A stretch of 64,000 bases of DNA from Anaeramoeba flamelloides (Eukaryota; Metamonada; Anaeramoebidae). The stretch lies in contig JANTQA010000057.1 in NCBI GenBank assembly GCA_027625915.1, positions 8,804,001 to 8,868,000 of the forward strand. Reading direction: 5' to 3'. The notes under the pieces are model-generated. The model saw only the letters and a program-made list of their open reading frames with translations, searched no databases and was not told the origin of the DNA. This document shows positions 1 through 11,694 of the stretch, one piece after another (the stretch's first letter is position 1; each line of letters opens with the position of its first letter). Made by a program: the position numbers and the translations under genes.

Positions 1-3000
1 TCTATGGTTACGTATTGTAAAAAGGTATAAGAGTAGTTTTCTTGAAGTTCGGAATAGCCTCCAAATGTGACTGATATTCTACCATCATAGACATCGACTT
101 CCAACGATTTTTTAATTATTGAATTCGATGTTGTTGTTATTACATCATCAACAACAACAACCCCACAAATTCTAACATTATGTGGGTCATTTGCGTATCC
201 CTTTCCAGGGAACCCAACTGATACCGAAATGGTATACTTGCCAGGTTCTATATCGAAATAAAAAATACCGATTCTACCATAATCGTCGTAAATGAAGCTG
301 TTTTCAAGAACATTTGATCCACTTGAAGAGCTACCATATTGTATAATGCTATTATCGATATTTTCGCTTAGCATACCAATTCCTTCATCTGGGTCATATT
401 CTGTCCATCCTTGTTTGATCCAAGTTTTGCCGTCGACTTCAAGTGGGTCGTCGGTTGGCGATCCTGATGGGTTTTGAAAGTTAATATTATATGTACCACG
501 TGCGTGTTTATTTGTATCTAAGGTTAAAGTTGGCATGTCACTTCTTGTTTTTTCAACATATTGGCCAAGTTTTCTCCTGAGCGATTCAATCAAGTCGTCT
601 TCCCATCTATTCCATTCATTTAAATTCTTTGCAACACTCGACACGGCATCGTCTACTTCGTTGGATGCTGTTACCGTTGGATGTGCACCGCCGTTTGCAA
701 GGTAGAAATATTCATAATCGATAAAGCTCAATCTAAACAATTTTGCACGTACGCCTGGGACATTGTTATTAAAATATGTCCCCCAGTTATAATAGGCATA
801 CCCCCTTGCACGAAGTGACCATGAGATCCAACTCCATATTCGTTCATGAAGACCAGGATTGCCTTCGACAGTTGGGTTGACCCATGTTTCGCTTGGGTCT
901 TGAGGTAATGAATAGAACCAAACTTCTTCATTGGGTTCTTTTGCTAAGCGATCATATGCATATTTTTTGCGATATGCCCTAATATGTGCTATATAATAAT
1001 CATAACCACATTCATCAGAAGTTCCATTTTTAATTAAGTTTTCTTTAGGTTCTTCAGAAATTGCTATTTTTAATTGTGGTGCATTTTCTTTTGAATTTCT
1101 ACACAGCCAATTTCCTAAATTTTCATCTTCATCATCTTGTGGTTCATTTTGTACATAACTATTATTATTATTTATATTATTATTATTATTATTATTGTTA
1201 TTGTTATTGTTATTGTTATTGTTATTATTATTATTGTTGTTGTTGTTGTTGTTGTTAATAAAAATATTATTATTATTATTATTTGACTTGGTTGTTAATT
1301 TTTCTTTAAAAAAAAAATAATAATAATAATATAAACTAAAATTTAAAATTTTTCCACACGGTTAAAACGGTTCAAACAATCACAATAATACAATTTCATT
1401 CAAATTGGAATTAATTTTCATTTTTGAAAAATATGAAAATAATTTTTTCATCTTTTAGTTTTTTGTTTTCATTTTATTTTTTGAATTACGTAACTTTTTT
1501 CGTTCGAACAAAAAATTTTTTTCAACGATTGACATTAGGTTTAAAGTTGGGTTCATTTAAAATAGAAAAACTCAAATACAATAATTCAATGATTTCTAAC
1601 CATTTGATCAATCAATATTCCTAATAGAATTTAAACGAATTTACCAATACATTTTTTTTGGAAAAAGGAGCTCAAGACAAAATAAAGCCTATCAACAAAT
1701 TCATTTAAACCAGAAAATTTCAGGTCTCTCACAACAATTATTTTAAACCTCTTTATTTTTTCCACTCTTCATTCTTTTCATTTTATTATTTTTCACCACT
1801 TCTTCATTTTTTTACTCTTTCTTGTTTTAGAAAACTAAATTAAGATTCAAATACTTCTGATGACTGTATCTATTTAGATACTCTTTTAATTAGAAGTCTC
1901 AAATTTATTCACTTAAAAATTCTCTCTTTAACAGATTAGATGATTCTTTCATCTAAAAAAATTAACAATAAATTCAATGCCTTTTTTTGTTTTGTCCATT
2001 TCCAAAATTTTTAAGACACAGATAATTTATTAGTATTGATAATTATTTATTTTTTGCTTTGTGACTATTGTAATTTAGAAACAATTGTTAACATTTCAAT
2101 TAGTGAATGTGTTCTAATTTGGTATTTCTTCTAAAATTGAATAAATAAGATTTTTTTTTTCAAAAATTAAATTTTGGTGTTTTAGAAATTTTGAATTGGA
2201 GTTTAGATATAATTTTTATTTAAAAATTAATAACAATTTCACTTTTAAAACACTTAGATATCACGTATATAACTTGTTATATATATATATTTTTTTATTA
2301 AAGTTATATTGATGTTTTTTCACAATTAAGAATTTAGGATCGACGGTGCTTTTAAAAGGGTTTTTTTTTTTAAAAAAAAAAAAAAATTAGAGCAATTTTT
2401 TACTCTTAGACTTTTATTCTAAAGAACAACAAATCATAAAAAATGAAAAGAATAAAAAAAAAAAAAAAAAAAGGTGACGATACGTTTTATATCGATAAGT
2501 ATTTTCAATGTAATTATTTTAATGAGTTACAAAAATTGAATGTGTTTAATTCCCCCCTTGAGAGTATATTTTGAGGAAAACATTAAAAATTAATATGCTG
2601 TCTTTGCAAATAACTGTCATTTTAGATGAGGATTAAAAACGGAAAATCACAAAATGAAATTAATTGGTCGATCAAATAAATTTCGTCAAAATTAATTTTT
2701 CGAGTTAAATATCCTCAAAATTTGTTTCCAAAAAGAGTATTTAAGGGAGTAAGTACATTTTTCAAATTTTAATTGCCGCCATTCATGTGAAACTGAATGA
2801 TTCAAATCATTTCTTTAACCAAATATATTGGTATTTTAATAAATATGGAAGTGGAATATATCCTAGTCTAAATATTTTCATACCTACCAAAAAATTGAAT
2901 TCAAAAAATTGAAAAAATTGATTCAGTAAAAAATAAATAAAAATTATTTATTTCTTGATCTTATATGTAACATTTGATACAATTACTTCTTCTTTACTTT

Positions 3001-5508
3001 GGCTTTATTTTTAATTGTTCATGGAAATACTTTTGTTTGTAAAATTTTTGAGAAACGAATTACTTTTTATTTCTTAAAGAATTTTCCAAAATGAATTTCA
3101 AAATCCTATTTTCATTTAATTCTTGATTGGGTTCAGAAAATAGGATATTTGTTGAATTCCTCATCAGAAATAAAGATTTATTGGATAAATCCGTTTGATT
3201 TGATAATTATTTATTTTCCATTAAATTGAGAACAAAAAATAATTCTGATTTTTGGTTGAAATTTTTTCAATATTTTTCTTTTATTTTGGGTTGAATCTTT
3301 TGCAACTATTTTTTGATTCCGATAATTCAACACCTTTATTTTAATTTTTGAAATATTCTTCTTTATTTTGGTATTGGTTTGATAAAAAGATTTGAAAAAA
3401 AGATTTTGAAAGACAATTTGTTGTTAAAAAAACTTTTTTAAAAATAATAATAAATAATAATGAGACAAGAAATTCAAGATTATAAATTGTTTGGGTTCAT
3501 ACAATTTTAAGAAGAAAAAGAAAAAAAAATCTTCTAAAATAGGCTTTGATTGATTTTTTTTTTTTTTTTTTCATTCTTGATTTCAACAAATATATTTGGA
3601 AAGGTGATCTTTCTTGTTATAAGTCTTCAAAAATAAAAGATTTGTTTCAAATACACACACTTTTCAGGTCTATTTTTTTGGTTTACTCTTTGGATTAATT
3701 TCACTCATTCGTATAAACACATTTCTAGATCCAAAACCTAATTTAATAAAACCCAAAAATTTAATCAAAAAAAAAAATGTCCAAAATGAAAGATTCAACT
3801 CTGAATTACTATGGTTTCGTTTTCTTTTCACAAATAGAACAACGAGTGATGTTTTGGTTTCAAAGTTTCAATATCTGGTGACACTCAAAAAATATTTTTC
3901 AGTACTATTCACACAATTAAACTTTTTGGAAATTATCGAAAATTGAAGTTAAGGAAGTTCATTTTACTATTTTGAATATATTTTCTCGAGTTTTTTTTTT
4001 TTTTTGAATTCAGAGTTATGTTATTTATCTGTGAAACTTTTAATTAAACAAATATGTTTTTTTTGAATAATTGCTTACTGGTAAACTTGATCGATATAAT
4101 CATTCTCAATAAGATAGCCTTCAAGCCCCTTTAACCAAGCATTCCATTTGGCATTGTATTCTGATGTACCATAATGGTCAGAGCCACGAGACACATCACA
4201 GAATTCTGAGGGTCTGGGTGTGTCGTTATCTACAAATTGAAACCCCATTCCGACGGTCTGCTTTCGGGTGTTATCTGAAGACCACCCATCTCCACCGATA
4301 TAACGTTTAGCGACCCAACCGGATGAATAGATATCTGGTTCGTCTGGCTCATCATAGTATTTTTCGCATCTATCTGGGTTATCGCTGTTTTCCCAGGTGA
4401 TGCCATATTTGAAACCTGAATTTGGGCCTGTACATGCCTTTGGTATCATACGGTGCTCCCAAAGCAAGCTCATAAAGTCGTCGTTGACTGTACCAATATT
4501 CAATTGCGAGACAAAATGGAAGGTGTCTGGGATTTCGAAATCAAAAACATACAAATTGACATTGATTGAGTTGCTGCCGATTTCGAGAGTTGTTGTGTAA
4601 GACTTGGATCCTTCGGCGTCCCTGGGGATATAAACGTCAACCCAAAAGACATTAGGTTCCGAGCTGGACATTGCCACACTCGAGCCCTTTGTGATCTCTG
4701 TCAAATCTTCTTCAACGCCTTCAGAACCAAAGGACGCCTGGTAGATTTCAATCCTTTGGCTGTCGCCCAAGTCTTCAAAATCATTCACATCGATCGTCTG
4801 GCTGCCAGTGGTCTTGCCAATAATGAACTTAAATGCCATGTATTCGTGCCGCGCACCATATAGATAAATCGTCGAGCCAGAAAAACTGTCATCACTCGAC
4901 TTCGTAGGCGCCGCTGTGTCACTTGTCGTTACCTTTGTGTGTGTTTTTTTAACGTTTGGTTAATTTGTTTTGAATTAGGATTTACATTTTAAAAAGTATT
5001 TGAAGAAGAAATTTATGATGATGTTTCAAAGGAGTTTGAATATGTGTCAAAGTTTGGAATGATCAGTCCTTTAGTCAGGTATTTTGGAGTCTTTCTTTTT
5101 TCTTCAGTTTTTGGTGTTGAAGATTGGTTTGAATGAAATTTTGTTTGAGTTTCCAGAGAAGAAAGAATTGAAAAGAAAAAATTCTGTCTTTCAAAAAAAA
5201 AAAAAAAAAGTTTTTACTAATAATGAGAGAGGCTGTGTCCAAACAACAATTTGACTTGTTCCAGAAATTGAATACCTTTGAACTGACGGTACATCGTCAC
5301 CAGGTTGGGGTGGATCAACATTATCGTCATCATCATCATCATCGTTGTTGTTAAGCTGATCTTCATCATCAGAACCTGCAACGACTGCAACAGGGATAAT
5401 AATCACAAGAAGAATTGCTAAAACAATGCAACCTGCGACGATTTTTCCTTGTTTTGTTTCAAGTTTTTCCTTTAACCAAAGTTTGAAGCTAAACCAACGA
5501 ATTCCCAT
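1..5508 (-). CDS. Membrane-anchored DUF4091/GH123-like glycoside hydrolase, 3' end outside window
   Basis: Three exons: 5508-5218, 4932-4079 and 1158-<1. The introns are 5217-4933 (GTAAAA, phase 0) and 4078-1159 (GTAAGC, phase 2), and all reading frames join. At least 767 residues are encoded. Residues 1-21 are basic and cytosolic, 22-45 are one membrane helix, and 47-62 are an Asp/Asn-rich linker, so a type II topology is likely. Next come a beta-rich domain with IYLYGARHEYMAFKF and WVDVYIPRDAEGS, then a barrel-like part with VQNEPQDDEDENLG, APQLKIAISEEP and EVWFYSLP, ending in WSLRARGYAYYNWGTYF. This order is typical of DUF4091/GH123-type proteins. From about residue 590 there is a malectin-like carbohydrate-binding fold (PGKYTISVSVG, VYDGRISVTFGG). 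The acidic pair in NEPQDDED is the best candidate catalytic site. The start was chosen at 5508 because the in-frame stretch upstream is not coding-like. Substrate is unknown. Family assignment is from memory of motifs, not a search. Confidence 0.8.
1159..1285. repeat. ATT/GTT trinucleotide microsatellite
   Basis: The plus strand reads as runs of att and gtt triplets. If translated on the minus strand it would give about 30 asparagines, but I place it in the intron just before the acceptor. Confidence 0.8.
3705..3902 (+). repeat. Dispersed repeat E, copy 1
   Basis: About 200 bp, diverged, matches the reverse complement of 7717-7930. Shared words include CTTTTCACAAATAGA and TTTCAAAGTTTCAATATCTGG. 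It lies inside the large DUF4091 intron. Confidence 0.7.
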
Positions 5509-6032
5509 TATTTGTTTGTCTAGGAATGAATAATAATTTGGAAAAAAATAATAAATTTTTGTTTGCTCAACTGAGAAAACTGTAATTTTTGTGTAACAAT
5601 AAACCTGAAGTGATTTTTGGCTGTGAGTTTTTCTCTTAAAAGCTTTTATATGCAAAAACAGAAAATTTGTATTCTTTTTAAGGGAAATTTAAAATTTAAA
5701 ACTTTCTTGTGAAAAAGATTTTGTAATTTGATTGGGCAAATATTTTGAATTTTCTAAACAGGTTTGTAATTAAATAGAATTTTTCTCTTCAAAGCAAAAA
5801 TACAGAGTTTTATTCAGTTTACTGTCCCTTCTCATTGAAATCTTTCATTTGGCTTTGAAAAACTTTTTTTTATGACAGCTTCTTTTTCAAAATTGCCAAT
5901 TGTAATATTTATCCACTCAAAATAATTTGGGATTTTGGCACCTCCTAATCTTTTCTATTTTTGTTAAAGGTAAACCTTGAAGAAATTATATGAATTCTTT
6001 TCTGAAGAAAATGAATTTTGAAGGTCTGATTA
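5509..6032. other. Upstream region of DUF4091 gene, no gene seen
   Basis: A/T-rich with no coding-like patch. It should hold the promoter and 5' UTR of the gene starting at 5508, and the 3' UTR of the orphan exon at 6033. Confidence 0.5.
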
Positions 6033-6191
6033 TCAGCATATTTTCAAAACAAAGAAAACATATGCGGTAGTGTGTGAATCCCAATTTGGTGGGTAAATTT
6101 CAAAACCATCTGCTGTTCCTGAACTTGTTTTAGGGTTTAACAAAGTAGAAAAATTCTTTAAAATTACGATCTGGTCATTTCTGGAGATACT
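6033..6191 (-). CDS. Orphan terminal exon of an unrecognised gene
   Basis: A 53-codon open exon with clearly coding composition stands out from its A/T surroundings. It is preceded on the minus strand by a pyrimidine-rich acceptor (T-run then GAG) at 6192-6205 and ends in TGA at 6035-6033. The peptide includes SISRNDQIVILKNF, NPKTSSGTADG and FEIYPPNWDSH. No convincing donor lies near its end, so I take it as the last exon. Upstream exons were not found, because the next 1.1 kb is repeat-like. It lies about 520 bp upstream of the DUF4091 start on the same strand. I do not recognise the family. Confidence 0.45.
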   Translation of the reverse strand, partial: SISRNDQIVILKNFSTLLNPKTSSGTADGFEIYPPNWDSHTTAYVFFVLKIC

Positions 6192-7310
6192 CTCAAAAAA
6201 AAAATAAACAACTTTTTCTTTAACAGGCCTAATTAAGTTGATTTAGTAAGGATGTTAAAATTTTCGACTTTTACAATTTATTTTTGAGTTGTTTGCGAAA
6301 AAGGGTTGAGTCACTTTCACTAAGAACTTAAGGAGAGGCTTGGCACATCAAAATGGTTTTGTGAAATTAAGTTATTTTTGTTTATTAAATTTATGAAGAT
6401 TTATAAACATTTTATAGGATCTTAATTAGAAAATATAAAAAATTCAAAGTCTTCTCAAAAATGAAATTCAACCAAACCAAATATCACAAATTCTCTTTAC
6501 ACAATTTCAAGTTTGAATTAAATAATTAATTTTTTCTTAGTTTTAAATTTACAAAGGTAAAAATTTTTTCAATTTTAATGACTAAGTTTTTAGGTGAAAA
6601 CAGTGAAATAATCGATTAGGTCACTCTTGAGTAAGTTAGGTAATCCAAGTAATATTTGTCCAAGGAGAATTTCTTTTAGAAAAAATGTGATTTTTTCACA
6701 ATTTTTACCTTTTAATAATTTTTACCTTTTTAGATCATGCTAAATTTTGATTTTAATATTTTAGAATTCCCATTTCAACTTTCGGAACTTACACTATTCC
6801 CTAGAGTTGTTCTACATATTTTTAAATTTACTTTTACAAGTTTGAAATGTTCTCAAATTTGAAAGGCACTTGAAAATCCCCAAAAGCCATTTTTTGTAAT
6901 TATTGTTTTTGTAATTTTCAATTTTCCTTTTCATTGAATAACAAAGAAAAATAGTATTCGTGAAAAGGTAAAGATGAACTTTAAAATTTTTTTTTTTTTT
7001 GTCCAATTTCTTACGTGTGAAAATTTTTTTTGAGAAGCGAAAGTGAAATAACACAATTATTCAACCCCCTCAAGGGTGGGAATGTAATCCTTAATACAAA
7101 TTATTTTTTTTAAAAAAAATCCTTTTAAGGGACTTAATCATTTAATTGTTATTTTGTTATGCTTGGTATTTATGAAAGCAAGGATTTTGTAATAGTTAAT
7201 GAGTAAAAATATCTCATTTAAGGAGGTCGACCACAAATACAATCCTTTTATTTTGATTAGGGACTATCTAGAATAAAGCCACGACTGGAGTCTTACGAAA
7301 TCAAACATCA
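6192..7310. other. Intergenic, nothing recognised
   Basis: Long A/T runs and no exon I could defend. One short open patch near 6300-6355 (minus) could not be joined to the exon at 6033. Confidence 0.5.
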
Positions 7311-7587
7311 GTGAATTAGACTCTATATTTCTTGAGATCCAGAAGAACTATAAAATTTCAAAAATTTTGGAATAAATAATTTTGCTAAGATCAGATATTC
7401 TAATTTAAGTATTGTCTAGTTTCCAATAAAAACCTCTGAATAAAGGGACTTAGGAAAAACATGGCTGGGTTGTGGGTTTTACTGCCATCTTCAAATTAAC
7501 TGTCTGATCTTGCCAAAATTATTTATTCCAAAATTTTTGAAATTTTATAGTTCTTCTGGATCTCAAGAAATATAGAGTCTAATTCAC
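7311..7587. repeat. Foldback element with about 84-bp inverted arms
   Basis: Arms at 7311-7394 and 7504-7587 are nearly perfect reverse complements. Both hold AATTAGACTCTATATTTCTT or its complement. The spacer is about 109 bp and there is no coding capacity. It looks like a young MITE-like hairpin. Confidence 0.85.
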
Positions 7588-7716
7588 ATGTGCTTTTATT
7601 CATAAGACCTCCATTATAACTTTATTTTAGATAATCCTTAAAGTGAATATGATCTTCTTTGAGGGAAGTTGGCACATTTACCCATTTTGAAAAATTTTAA
7701 TTAAAGTAAACCTAAC

Positions 7717-7930
7717 TGAAAAATGTTTTTTTAAGTGCCACCAGATATTGAAACTTTGAAATCCCAGATGTCACTCACTACTCTATTTGTGAAAAGAAAA
7801 AGAAACCTAAGTAAATAAGAGTTGGATCTTACTTTTTTCAATTGTTTGAACATTTTTTTTTTTTTGAATAGATTTTTGTTTTTATTAAATTTTGATTTGT
7901 ATCTGGAAATATGTTCACAGAGAGATTCTA
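7717..7930 (-). repeat. Dispersed repeat E, copy 2
   Basis: Reverse-complement copy of 3705-3902, about 75-80% alike by eye. Both copies hold an ATG followed by a short open frame, but the frames differ between copies, so no protein is claimed. Confidence 0.7.
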
Positions 7931-8039
7931 GAATTTACAGATGTAATAAACTAAAAAAATGATACTTAAGAATGTGTCTTTGAAATAAATTATTTATTTT
8001 AGAATACCAAACACCAAAGAACACCTATCCATATAAATT

Positions 8040-8600
8040 TATCCAAATCAAAAATAAAAAATATTTAAACCAAAAAATAAACTTAATTCCAAAAATTTGA
8101 ACAGATATTTAAACTTTTGTAAGAATAGAAACACTACACTTTACATTCAATTTAAGAAATAATTTTTGATTTTATCAACTATTTCATTTTTTGTCTTTTT
8201 TGTTTTGTTTTTATTTCCATTTTTTTTAGTTGCTTAATCTGTTTCGTTAGATCTGTAAAATTTTTTTATGGTTGATAGAAGGTTACTTTTGAGTTTGTTA
8301 AATTGAAAAATCACATTCAATTGGTGGAGTGTATCTTATTATTTGATCAATCAACAATTGTGGGTGAAATTTCAACAAATTTACCAATAAATTTTTTGTT
8401 CTGCTTGTTTCATTATTTTGGACACACACCAATGTTTTTATTTTTGAGTTTTATTTTTTTGTATTTTATTTGGGTGACAAGTATTACTCTCTAAAACATT
8501 AAACACATAGTCTTTAAATGTGATTTTATATTAAGTTTGGCAAAATAAAATTAATTGAGTTTTTTTGCCTATTTTTGATTTTGGGTTACTTGAATGAAAA
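8040..8600 (+). repeat. Dispersed repeat C, copy 1
   Basis: Shared with 48885-49430 and 52445-52985. Common words are CTGTTTCGTTAGATCT and CATTTGATCAATCAACAATTG-like sequence. Copies 1 and 2 keep a similar open patch (IQLVECILLFDQSTIVGEI against IQLVDDILSFDQSTIVSEI), so the repeat probably derives from a coding element that I cannot identify. A matching 3' piece (GTGTCCAAATTTTTTGGAATG-type) reappears near 9681, as if a block had been inserted after 8600. Confidence 0.75.
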
Positions 8601-8947
8601 AATAAAATTGAAAAAAAAGTTAGCCAAAAATACAATTTCAATTATCATTCCATCCTGATTAATTGAGTTTATTCAAAACGTAATCAATATACCAGTTCTT
8701 AATTTTCTTGAGGCTGCTGTATTTATTGTTTTCAGTCAATAGTACTAGGATTTTTAAAAGTCTCTAGTCTCAAAAAAAGTGTTTATTTTGGGTTAAAAAA
8801 TTTCAAATGGATGTGATAATGAATTTTCTTTAAACTCAAGTTTAGGATATTTTTTTGAAGAGATAATAACTAATAGTTGTGAAAACACTCTTATCATCTA
8901 AAAAAACTCAAACACGAAAAAAAAATATATGACGATAAATACTGAGA

Positions 8948-9320
8948 GTGTCCGTCAAGTGCCGTTAGCTTTTCTTGATGTTTTCTATTTTATTAGTGAA
9001 ATCTATCGATTTTCCTAATAAACAGAAAACTCAAGAAAAGCTAACGGCAGTTTTCCAAAATTCAAATGAATAGAGTAAAATCAAAGATTGTACTCTCTTC
9101 TTTGAAATCTTGGAAAACCTAAGGGAAGTGTTCGTAGAGTGCCAAGCTTTTCTTGTGATTTTCCATAATTCAAAAGAATAGAGAAAAATCATAGATTTTA
9201 CTCTATTCTTTTTGGTTTTCTGGAAAAGCTAAAGGTGTTTTTTTTTTTTTAACTTTTTGAAATAAACCGAAAAGTTATTAATTTTTCACTTAATTACCAA
9301 AATTAAAGAAAACCTAACGG
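8948..9320. repeat. Family A palindromic hairpin cluster, locus A1
   Basis: Lead-in CCGTCAAGTGCC, then at least four adjacent hairpins. One runs 8961-9048, opening with GCCGTTAGCTTTTC and closing with its complement. A second lies around 9049-9125, a third around 9150-9235, and a fourth around 9250-9320 ends in AACCTAACGG. Confidence 0.85.
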
Positions 9321-9680
9321 AAAATCAAAAAAAAAATATTTTTTCCAATTTAAAAGAATTAATAATACTTTAATAGTTAAAATAATTGATCCCCTATTTT
9401 AAAGATATTCACCAGATTTAAAATACTATTGAAATATAATAAAATGACCTCTTAGATAAGAAGAAAAAAATTTTCAAATATTTTACTATTAAATTGAAAA
9501 ATAATATTAATAGAACCTGAAGAATTGTATTTTCCAACTTAAATTGTAAAATATCTTGAAAAAGATATTTTGATCAAATTTCTTTTATTAACCAAAACTG
9601 TTTATTCTAATTGAAGTTATTAAAAAGGGTAAAATTAACAAATATTTGATTTTTTTTTGAATAAATTTTTTCATGATCGT
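9321..9680 (+). repeat. Tail shared with locus A4
   Basis: Diverged match to 42436-42790. Words in common include GAACCTGAA, TATTAAC and ACAAATATTT. This implies the hairpin cluster belongs to a larger repeat with a 3' tail of about 350 bp. Confidence 0.55.
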
Positions 9681-10804
9681 GGTGTGTCCAAATTTTTTGG
9701 AATGGGGTTCATTTTCAAAATTTTTTTTTTCTTTTCTCTTCTTAATTTGTATGAACCCTCACAAGTCATTTATAGAATTTCTTGCTCCCTTACTATTTAT
9801 TATTATTTAACCAGTTTTTATTACAAATTTGTTTTCAAAATTTAATTTTAAAATATTTTTATCAAAAAAAACAAAAACAAAGAATACTATTTCAAAAAGT
9901 AAAATAAATTGACTGAATTCTCAGAATCAAAAAAAAAAGTTACAAAAGATTGTATCAAAATCAAAGAAAAATCTGAGAAAAAAATTCAAAATCAGAATTC
10001 AGAATTATTTTGAGTTTTTAAATTTAATTGAAAATAAATAATTAACAAATCAAACAAATTGTGAATTCCTCTAAATCTTCATTTCTGGAGAAGAATTCTT
10101 AATATGTTTTATTTTTCCATAACAAAATTAAAATTAGATGAACCAACTGACAACATGAGTCTTTAAATTAATTTTTGGCAATTCTTTTGAAATTAAAAGT
10201 AATTTGTTAATCAAAAATTTTCAAATGAATAGTGTTTGAGTTCAGTTTAAAAAATAAAACCATTTAAAGAAGAATTAATCTGGTCAACCTTCACCAATAA
10301 GAACAAGAAATAAATGATTTTTGTTTATTTATACTTGATCAATTTGGTCATTTTTTTAATTTCTATTTTTTTAGTTGGTATGTGAAAAATATTATATTAG
10401 GATATTTGAGACTTTAATATTTAATATAATATTACTGTATTTAGTTAAATAAAATATTTGAATAATTCAGTTTTAGATAAACAGTGGTATTCAATATTTG
10501 TACTTAATATACTTACCCCCTTAATATACTGAATTAATGTTTTTTTTTTTTTTTTTGAAGTCAACAAGTTTAAATAAATATGAAAATTTAAATATGTTTC
10601 AAATATTTTTAAGCTCTACTATTGATTCACTAATTGGGCTTGAATGGTTACCAGGGCCATTTGATACAAAAAGAAATAATAAGGATATTTGTAATAAATA
10701 TAAAATAGTTTGTCATTGTTTTCCACTATATTTCTTTTACAAACTGAGTTTCCAAGGGTGTGTGCTGTAATTTGTAAATTCATTTTGAAAAAAGATTATG
10801 TAAA
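9681..10804. other. Intergenic with a fragment of repeat C
   Basis: 9681-9720 matches the 3' part of repeat C (compare 49396-49430). Beyond that there are A/T runs and a short open patch at 10560-10770 with no recognisable domain. Confidence 0.5.
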
Positions 10805-11694
10805 CAAAAAATGATGTTAAAAACGACATCCTTTATTATTGAAATAATATTTTTGTCAAAATAATGTATATTGAAAAGTTTAAACCACATTTCAAAAAAA
10901 AAATTGTTTTTTTCTTGTTATAGAAGACCTACACATTGATAGATCAAAGAAACCAACAATAAACACTCAAATTGATAGATATTTCGATAAATAAAAAATT
11001 CAAAAAATTCTTAAAATTTAATAGACATTCTCCAAGAATAATTTATAAACTGAAGCAAAAATTGACTAATTCGGAATTTCAATATATAAAAGAAGATATA
11101 AACTTGAAAAGAAATTAGAAATTCTGGGTTTTGGACCTATATCCATGAATTTAAAGTTTTCAAAAAAAGATAATGGAAATATTAATGTGGAAATATACAC
11201 CTTAAAATTGTTAGAATTGAATATAAACTAATCAAGAGAAAGTTTGATAATAAATTTTTCGGATAGAAAGGTCAACAATATTTAAAAATTATTAGGTATA
11301 ACAACAACATGAAAAAACCGAAAAACAAAAAATATTTATAAGGAAAGGTTCAACTTTCATTCTAAAATTTTGAAACTTCACAAATTACCTAAATAAGATA
11401 TTCTTATGTTTATGATGAATAGAAAATAAAAAAAAATCTTGCAATCTATATAAAAAATACAATAACTCAGAAATGGATGAAGATATCTATCATTTTTTAT
11501 GGAAATTACCCATTCTTGAAAAAAATATAAAAATTTGGATTAAAGACTTAATCCATATAAACAAAAATAATAAGAATAATATCAAAGATATTATTCAAAA
11601 TAAAGATTCATTATTTATTCTTGTCATTGCACAATGAAGATGAAAATAATGATTCTTTATTAAAATTTCAAAATAAAAATTTAGAAATTAGGGA
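10805..11694 (+). pseudogene. Repeat F copy 1 with decayed coding patches
   Basis: 10805-10980 matches 12301-12480 and 25805-26000. From 11461 to 11694 a second block matches 59777-60011. It has open patches such as DEDIYHFLWKLPILEKNIKIW, and the other copy has RIWVSELKKINISNILK at the same place. The frame is broken many times. Family is unknown, and it could be an old mobile-element or host multigene relic. Confidence 0.45.

Larger units (their letters stand above)
1159..4078 (-). other. 2.9 kb intron of the DUF4091 gene
   Basis: The donor is GTAAGC at 4078-4073 and the inferred acceptor AG is at 1160-1159. The end next to the acceptor (about 1159-1285) is an AAT/AAC trinucleotide array instead of a pyrimidine tract. 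The acceptor was chosen because it joins ...IDQVYH to YVQNEPQ in frame. The rest is A/T-run sequence plus a copy of dispersed repeat E at 3705-3902. Confidence 0.6.

Noticed and set aside
1061-1258. Tyr/Cys-rich plus-strand frame
   Set aside because: It is the trinucleotide repeat read on the wrong strand.
1158-1261. Poly-asparagine as part of the DUF4091 protein
   Set aside because: Joining at the AG at 1159 gives a smooth domain, and a 30-residue insertion at the active-site strand is unlikely. Still untested.
5509-5655. N-terminal extension of the DUF4091 exon 1 frame
   Set aside because: 49 extra residues with no coding character. The start at 5508 places the membrane helix normally.
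8948-9320. CRISPR-like array
   Set aside because: The repeats are hairpins of varying size without constant spacers, and the genome is eukaryotic.
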